Position numbers and translations under genes: made by a program. The notes beneath the pieces are model-generated. The model saw only the letters and a program-made list of their open reading frames with translations, was not told where the DNA came from and did not search any database. From an uncultured beta proteobacterium (GTDB lineage Bacteria; Pseudomonadota; Gammaproteobacteria; Burkholderiales; Burkholderiaceae): a stretch of DNA of 63,768 bases. Shown here in pieces: positions 59,884-63,768 of the stretch (position 1 is the stretch's first letter; each line of letters starts with the position of its first letter). The stretch spans positions 1 to 63,768 of the forward strand of contig CAISYI010000035.1 in assembly GCA_903889595.1 (NCBI GenBank). Reading direction: 5' to 3'.

Positions 59884-61017
59884 TTAATCATCTTGCAGAG
59901 AAAACTCTTTTTCCACATCAGAGAAGATTCTCAAAGTCTGACTGGCCGAAATAAAGAATTCTCGAATTTGAGATTCGTTCTGCACATCATTGAGAAGATG
60001 ATGATTTGAGAGAATTTGACGCCAATACCTTGATCCACCAATACCATGAGCAAAGCCTAATACATGGCGTGTAATAGCCGCGATATTAAAAACATATTTA
60101 CCCTGGCTTTGTTGACAAAATCGATACCAACGAATTGCGTAATCAATTAACTTTTCTTCAACAATTTTCCAGGTTTGAGCATTTAAAAAGTAACCGTAAT
60201 TATGACCTGAGCTCTCAATCATTTGATCCCAAGCCAATAAATGCGCTGGGGTATGATACGCCGCCCGCCCTATCATAAAGCCATCAAAATCATCCCAATG
60301 GTTAGCAATATCCTGATTGGTTTCAAGACCACCATTAAGTAATACATTCACGTGTGAAAACTGATTTTTTACATCCATTCGAAGTTGCTTTGCGACTTCA
60401 TACCTTAAAGGAGGAACTGTTCTATTTTCTTTAGGAGATAAACCTTTGAGGATGGCATTACGAGCATGAATGGTAAGTTGTGAAGCCCCAGCGTCACAGA
60501 CCTTCAGCATGAAATCAAGGACAAATTGATAGTCTTGTTCTTGAGTCGGATCCATCTCGTTTAAACCTAAACGATGTTTAACACTAATCGGAATATCCAC
60601 CGCATCTTTCATAGCTTTAACACAATCAGCAACCAGATTCGGCTCAGCCATGAGACAAGCGCCAAATGAGCCTCTCTGAACACGCTCTGAAGGACAGCCA
60701 CAATTTAAATCAATCTGGTCATACCCCCATTCTTGAGCAATTTTAGCTGCCTGCGCTAAGTCAAAAGGTTCACTACCACCTAATTGCAACACAACAGGAT
60801 GTTCATCTTTATCAAAATCTAAATGCTTAGGACGATCACCATAAATAATTGCCCCAGTATTAATCATCTCAGTGTAAAGAATTGCTTTTTTAGAAAGTAT
60901 TCGATGAAATGAGCGGCAATGCCGATCAGTCCAATCCATCATCGGTGCTACGGCTAATATCTTTGGGCTTGAAATCGATATGTTTTTATTAGAATTTATT
61001 GTATCTTTAATAGTCAT
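59884..61017 (-). CDS. dusA: tRNA-dihydrouridine(20/20a) synthase DusA
   Basis: FMN enzyme reducing uridine in the tRNA D-loop. VAPMMDWTDRHCR is the FMN-binding start; the catalytic cysteine is in DLNCGCPSERVQ (C108) with SFGACLM following. ISVKHRLGL and the C-terminal helical RNA-binding domain with RHVLGFAHG match DusA rather than DusB or DusC. 377 residues, with an extra 20 or so at the N-terminus. Convergent with the Smr-like gene (3 bp). Confidence 0.93.
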   Translation of the reverse strand: MTIKDTINSNKNISISSPKILAVAPMMDWTDRHCRSFHRILSKKAILYTEMINTGAIIYGDRPKHLDFDKDEHPVVLQLGGSEPFDLAQAAKIAQEWGYDQIDLNCGCPSERVQRGSFGACLMAEPNLVADCVKAMKDAVDIPISVKHRLGLNEMDPTQEQDYQFVLDFMLKVCDAGASQLTIHARNAILKGLSPKENRTVPPLRYEVAKQLRMDVKNQFSHVNVLLNGGLETNQDIANHWDDFDGFMIGRAAYHTPAHLLAWDQMIESSGHNYGYFLNAQTWKIVEEKLIDYAIRWYRFCQQSQGKYVFNIAAITRHVLGFAHGIGGSRYWRQILSNHHLLNDVQNESQIREFFISASQTLRIFSDVEKEFSLQDD

Positions 61018-61334
61018 AAAAGGTATAAATTAGATGTAATCGAGTAAATATTGCTACCTTTTTGTCCATTTTTTTTAATGTCAAGAATCATTGAGGTCGA
61101 AGGCAACTCCTGACCCACCCGAGCTAACGATTTAACATCCAACGGCAACAAGCAATAATTCCATTTTATCCCAAGGTAAAGCACCATTTACTGGATTGGA
61201 AAATATGGCTAACAAAGGCCTTTTGTGCTTGCTGCTCATTACAAATACGATATCATAAAACAAGAAAGTGCGGTCGTTTATACTAAGACTCGAGCGGATT
61301 GACAGTAAACAAAAAAAATTAAAAAAAGACAACA
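61018..61334. other. 317-bp gap between dusA and the oxygenase genes, holding a toxin relic
   Basis: No intact gene. On the minus strand it holds a decayed hicA-like reading frame (61081-61239). On the plus strand just before the oxygenase, TATACT (61279-61284) is a possible -10 without a good -35, and TTGACA (61298-61303) is a consensus -35 without a recognisable -10. The last 30 bp are A-rich. Confidence 0.6.
61081..61239 (-). pseudogene. hicA: hicA-like toxin relic with an in-frame stop
   Basis: From the ATG at 61237-61239 the frame reads MSSKHKRPLLAIFSNPVNG, then LPWDKMELLLVAVGC, a close likeness to the start of HicA mRNA-interferase toxins (consensus-like SKHRKTLEAIF..PVSG..W.D.E.LL.ALGC). 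A TAA (61132-61134) then stops it. Past the stop the same frame continues IVSSGGSGVAFDLND, matching the next HicA segment position by position, before a TGA at 61081-61083. The TAA falls where HicA usually has glutamate, so one substitution (GAA to TAA) explains it. No C-terminal half and no HicB antitoxin is visible. Confidence 0.65.
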
Positions 61335-62612
61335 ATGACATCACAAACCATTTCGAATTTTAAAACATCCAAGACTCACCCTATCTCAAACAAAACTTGG
61401 CCCACTGAGGGTGTGAGTAGAGCTCCATATTGGCTTTATACAGACCCAGATATTTATTTATTAGAACAAGCTAATATTTTCAGGGGTAATGCTTGGCATT
61501 ATTTAGGAATCGATGCAGAGGTTCCTGAAACTGGCGACTACAAAACCACCTATATTGGAGATACTTCAGTTCTGATGGTTCGGGCTGAGGACGGCTCAAT
61601 TAATGGCATGGTGAATCGCTGTGCTCACCGAGGTAACATGGTTTGTCGGGATGCCTTCGGTAAAGCAGAATCTCTCTACTGCGTCTATCATGCTTGGAAC
61701 TATGACCTTAAGGGAAATTTAAAAAATGCTGCTTTTAGTCGAGGTATTCGGGGTGAAGGTGGTTTACCTAAAGATTTTGATAAAGCCAATCATGGTCTGA
61801 CCCAACTTCGTACCGAAGTTATTTGTGGCCTCGTTTTTGCTACATTTAGCCAAACAATCGAACCTCTAGAAGAATGGCTTGGTGATGTTGCTTACGGTAT
61901 TAAACGATTGCTAACACGACCCTTAAAAATATTAGGTTATGACACGCAGAGAATCAAATCGAACTGGAAAAATTATCATGAAAACCCCAGAGATTCTTAT
62001 CATGCCAATATCTTGCATACCTTTTATGGGACATTTGGCTTATCAAGACAATCTCAAGAGTCGGGCATGGTATTAGATAAGATGGGTCGTCATTCTTGCT
62101 TCTTCACAAAAGCGGGCACAGAAAAGAACGATACCAATTATCAAAATACCACCTCCGAGTTAAGATCACACAATGATCAACTCAAGCTAGAAGATCCCTC
62201 TATCTTAAAGTGGGTGGATGAAATTGGTGATGGTGTGAGTGTCCAAATTCTATCGACCTACCCTTCTTTTGTTCTTCATCAAATCGCTAATAGTCTTGCG
62301 ACAAGACAGTTACTACCTAAAGGACAAAATCAATGTGATTTAGTTTGGACGTATTTTGGTTTTGCTGACGACGATGAAGAAATTACACAAAGACGCTTAA
62401 TCCAAATCAACCTAGCGGGCTCCGCAGGAATGATCTCCGTTGAGGATGCGGCTGTATGTGAAATGACATATCGTGCGATTGCAGATGGTCAAGTAGGTAA
62501 CTCTTTTATTGAGATGGGCGGGAAAGATCTGACTTCCGGCGGTTCTAGTAAATTATCCGAACGTGCTATTCGTAATTTTTGGCATAACTATCGCCAAGAA
62601 ATGAACCTTTAA
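61335..62612 (+). CDS. Rieske aromatic-ring-hydroxylating oxygenase, alpha subunit (salicylate 5-hydroxylase/anthranilate dioxygenase-like)
   Basis: A 425-residue large subunit. The Rieske [2Fe-2S] ligands are C96, H98, C116 and H119 (CAHRG, then CVYHAW). The mononuclear iron site has H223 and H228 with bridging D220 in NPRDSYHANILH, spaced as in naphthalene dioxygenase. PYWLYTDPDIY, IFRGNAWHYLG and NWKNYHEN resemble NagG (salicylate 5-hydroxylase) and AndAc (anthranilate 1,2-dioxygenase). It starts with ATG without a clear ribosome site. Ferredoxin and reductase partners are not in view. The exact substrate is open. Confidence 0.88.
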   Translation: MTSQTISNFKTSKTHPISNKTWPTEGVSRAPYWLYTDPDIYLLEQANIFRGNAWHYLGIDAEVPETGDYKTTYIGDTSVLMVRAEDGSINGMVNRCAHRGNMVCRDAFGKAESLYCVYHAWNYDLKGNLKNAAFSRGIRGEGGLPKDFDKANHGLTQLRTEVICGLVFATFSQTIEPLEEWLGDVAYGIKRLLTRPLKILGYDTQRIKSNWKNYHENPRDSYHANILHTFYGTFGLSRQSQESGMVLDKMGRHSCFFTKAGTEKNDTNYQNTTSELRSHNDQLKLEDPSILKWVDEIGDGVSVQILSTYPSFVLHQIANSLATRQLLPKGQNQCDLVWTYFGFADDDEEITQRRLIQINLAGSAGMISVEDAAVCEMTYRAIADGQVGNSFIEMGGKDLTSGGSSKLSERAIRNFWHNYRQEMNL

Positions 62613-62628
62613 AACAAAGAATTTAATC

Positions 62629-63117
62629 ATGCATACTTTTTATACCAACGAAACTGACTATCGTCTCGTTGAACAGTTAATTTTTGAATGGGCTCGTCGT
62701 ATCGATGAAAATCGAGTCGAGGAAATTGCTGATTTATTAGTTCCAAATGGCCGATATACAGTGCAATCTCGTTTTAATTTAGATAGAAATTTACCTCATT
62801 GCTCCATTGACTGCCATAATACAGCCCAGTTAAGAGATCGCATTTTATCCATGCGTATCGCTAATATATATGAACGACATCATTATCGACATATGATTTC
62901 TGGGATTCAAATATTAAAAAAAGAAAATAACCTTCTTGAAGTTGTTTCTAATTTTTCAATCATCAGAACGATGGAGTTAGATGGGCAAATTCAAATCATC
63001 TTCACAGGTCAAGCGAGAGACGAAATATCGATTGATCAACAAACGATTCTTTTTACCAAAAGGCATCTTGTGTTTGACTCAAGAGCAATTGAAACATTAC
63101 TTGTTATTCCAATTTAG
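62629..63117 (+). CDS. Aromatic-ring-hydroxylating oxygenase, beta subunit
   Basis: A 162-residue small subunit of the SnoaL-like/NTF2 fold that stacks with the alpha subunit in an alpha3-beta3 hexamer. LIFEWARRIDENRVEEIADLL opens the family pattern, and LRDRILSMRIANIYERHHYR is the strongly conserved beta-subunit stretch also seen in NagH and AndAd. It lies 16 bp after the alpha gene. The C-terminal LLVIPI is typical. Confidence 0.87.
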   Translation: MHTFYTNETDYRLVEQLIFEWARRIDENRVEEIADLLVPNGRYTVQSRFNLDRNLPHCSIDCHNTAQLRDRILSMRIANIYERHHYRHMISGIQILKKENNLLEVVSNFSIIRTMELDGQIQIIFTGQARDEISIDQQTILFTKRHLVFDSRAIETLLVIPI

Positions 63118-63132
63118 GGAAGTTTAAAACTT

Positions 63133-63768
63133 ATGTCAAAACCACAAATTGATCGAAGAATTGTTCTCAAACAGTCATTAGCACTATCTGGGCTTGTTAT
63201 TTCTGGATCTGTTTTTTCTCAAAACAATTGGCCACAAAAGCCAATTAGGATAATTGTTCCAAACCCAGCTGGTGGAACAGCAGATGCCCTGCCGCGGTTA
63301 CTTGCTGAGCCACTATCCAAAGCTTTAGGCCAATCCATTATTGTTGAAAATAAGCCTGGCGCTGCCGGCAATATCGCAGCAGAATATATCTTTAATGCTG
63401 AGGCAGATGGCTACACTCTGTTTGCATCTCCGCCACCTGCCCTATCAATTAACGCTAATTTATATCCAAAGTTAAATTATCAAGCTTCACAATTTGTTCC
63501 GATTACCGTGATGGCAGCAGTACCTAATGCCCTAATGGTGCATCCATCCTTACCATTTAATACGGTTCCTGAATTTTTAAATTATTTAAAAGCAAATCCG
63601 GATAAATTGACTTATGCCTCTCAGGGTAGTGGTTCAACTGCGCACTTAACAGCGGAACTATTTAAACTTAAAACCGGCTTAAAAATGCTGCATGTTCCTT
63701 ACAAAGGCGACGCACCAGCAATTACTGATTTATTAGCTGGTCATGTGGATGTTATGTTTGGGAATATT
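63133..63768 (+). CDS. Bug/TctC-family tripartite tricarboxylate-transporter substrate-binding protein (3' end outside window)
   Basis: The first 212 codons, open to the right edge. The ATG at 63133 follows AGGGAAG. A signal peptide (basic start RRIVLKQ, hydrophobic LALSGLVISGSVF, cut near SQ|NN) is followed by WPQKPIRIIVPNPAGGTADALPR-type Bug sequence: IIVPNPAGGTADAL, ENKPGAAGNIAAE, ASQGSGSTAHLTAEL and MLHVPYKGDAPA. Bug proteins bind carboxylates or aromatic acids in the periplasm; behind the oxygenase genes it could bring in their substrate. No membrane TctAB genes are in view. Confidence 0.9.
   Translation, partial: MSKPQIDRRIVLKQSLALSGLVISGSVFSQNNWPQKPIRIIVPNPAGGTADALPRLLAEPLSKALGQSIIVENKPGAAGNIAAEYIFNAEADGYTLFASPPPALSINANLYPKLNYQASQFVPITVMAAVPNALMVHPSLPFNTVPEFLNYLKANPDKLTYASQGSGSTAHLTAELFKLKTGLKMLHVPYKGDAPAITDLLAGHVDVMFGNI

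Noticed and set aside
61090-61140. Possible tRNA-like segment before the oxygenase genes
   Set aside because: No cloverleaf, T-loop or acceptor stem can be built; the GC-richer stretch is explained by the hicA relic.
61240-61344. Upstream extension of the hicA-like frame to an ATG at 61344
   Set aside because: The extra 35 residues are hydrophobic AT-derived sequence, overlap the oxygenase start, and HicA homology begins only at the ATG at 61239.

Overview
The window looks like chromosome from a low-GC (roughly 40% by eye), gene-dense betaproteobacterium of the order Burkholderiales, most like the Polynucleobacter branch of Burkholderiaceae. The basis is gene order, since I could run no search: bamA-rseP-dxr-cdsA-uppS-frr-pyrH-tsf-rpsB, ligA-zipA-smc facing dapD-arsC-like-dapE-prmB, metZ-purF-cvpA-dedD-folC-accD-trpA-trpB-trpF-truA-fimV-asd-leuB-leuD-lipoprotein-leuC-gltA-sdhE-sdhBADC with mdh divergent, plus a DUF2863 protein. 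Intergenic gaps are short, overlaps of 1 to 8 nt are common, and I see no tRNA, rRNA, CRISPR array, insertion sequence or prophage.

Layout: 1-7874 (minus) is an envelope, isoprenoid and translation cluster. 8042-11445 (plus) holds map and glnD. 11474-18297 (minus) holds ligA, zipA and smc. 18433-21730 (plus) is the lysine/DAP block with prmB. 21757-37110 (minus) runs from a thioesterase and radA through sulfur assimilation into methionine, purine, folate, malonyl-CoA and tryptophan genes to asd. 37326-45726 (minus) carries leucine synthesis, citrate synthase and succinate dehydrogenase. 46310-48785 (plus) has malate dehydrogenase, a CitE-like lyase and a small exported protein. 48787-53290 holds DUF2863, yaaA, purU and rarA.

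From 53.3 kb to the right edge the content turns accessory and catabolic. A five-gene minus-strand operon has a fumarylpyruvate-hydrolase-like FAH enzyme, the 3-oxoadipate CoA-transferase pair, 3-oxoadipyl-CoA thiolase and a nitroreductase. An iron-type alcohol dehydrogenase (or maleylacetate-reductase-like enzyme) diverges from it. After a nuclease, a zinc-ribbon/Smr-like protein and a tRNA-dihydrouridine synthase comes a Rieske oxygenase alpha/beta pair resembling salicylate 5-hydroxylase or anthranilate dioxygenase, then a truncated Bug/TctC-type solute-binding protein. Together these suggest uptake and breakdown of aromatic acids towards TCA intermediates, next to the TCA genes in the middle of the window.

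The least expected items are a HicA toxin relic with an in-frame stop (61081-61239), a small protein joining a zinc ribbon to a degenerate Smr-like domain (59413-59880), an RseP protease apparently short of one PDZ domain, a repeated 14-bp motif between the FAH operon and the dehydrogenase, and several inverted repeats in promoter regions. Nothing here is a clear new defence or mobile system.
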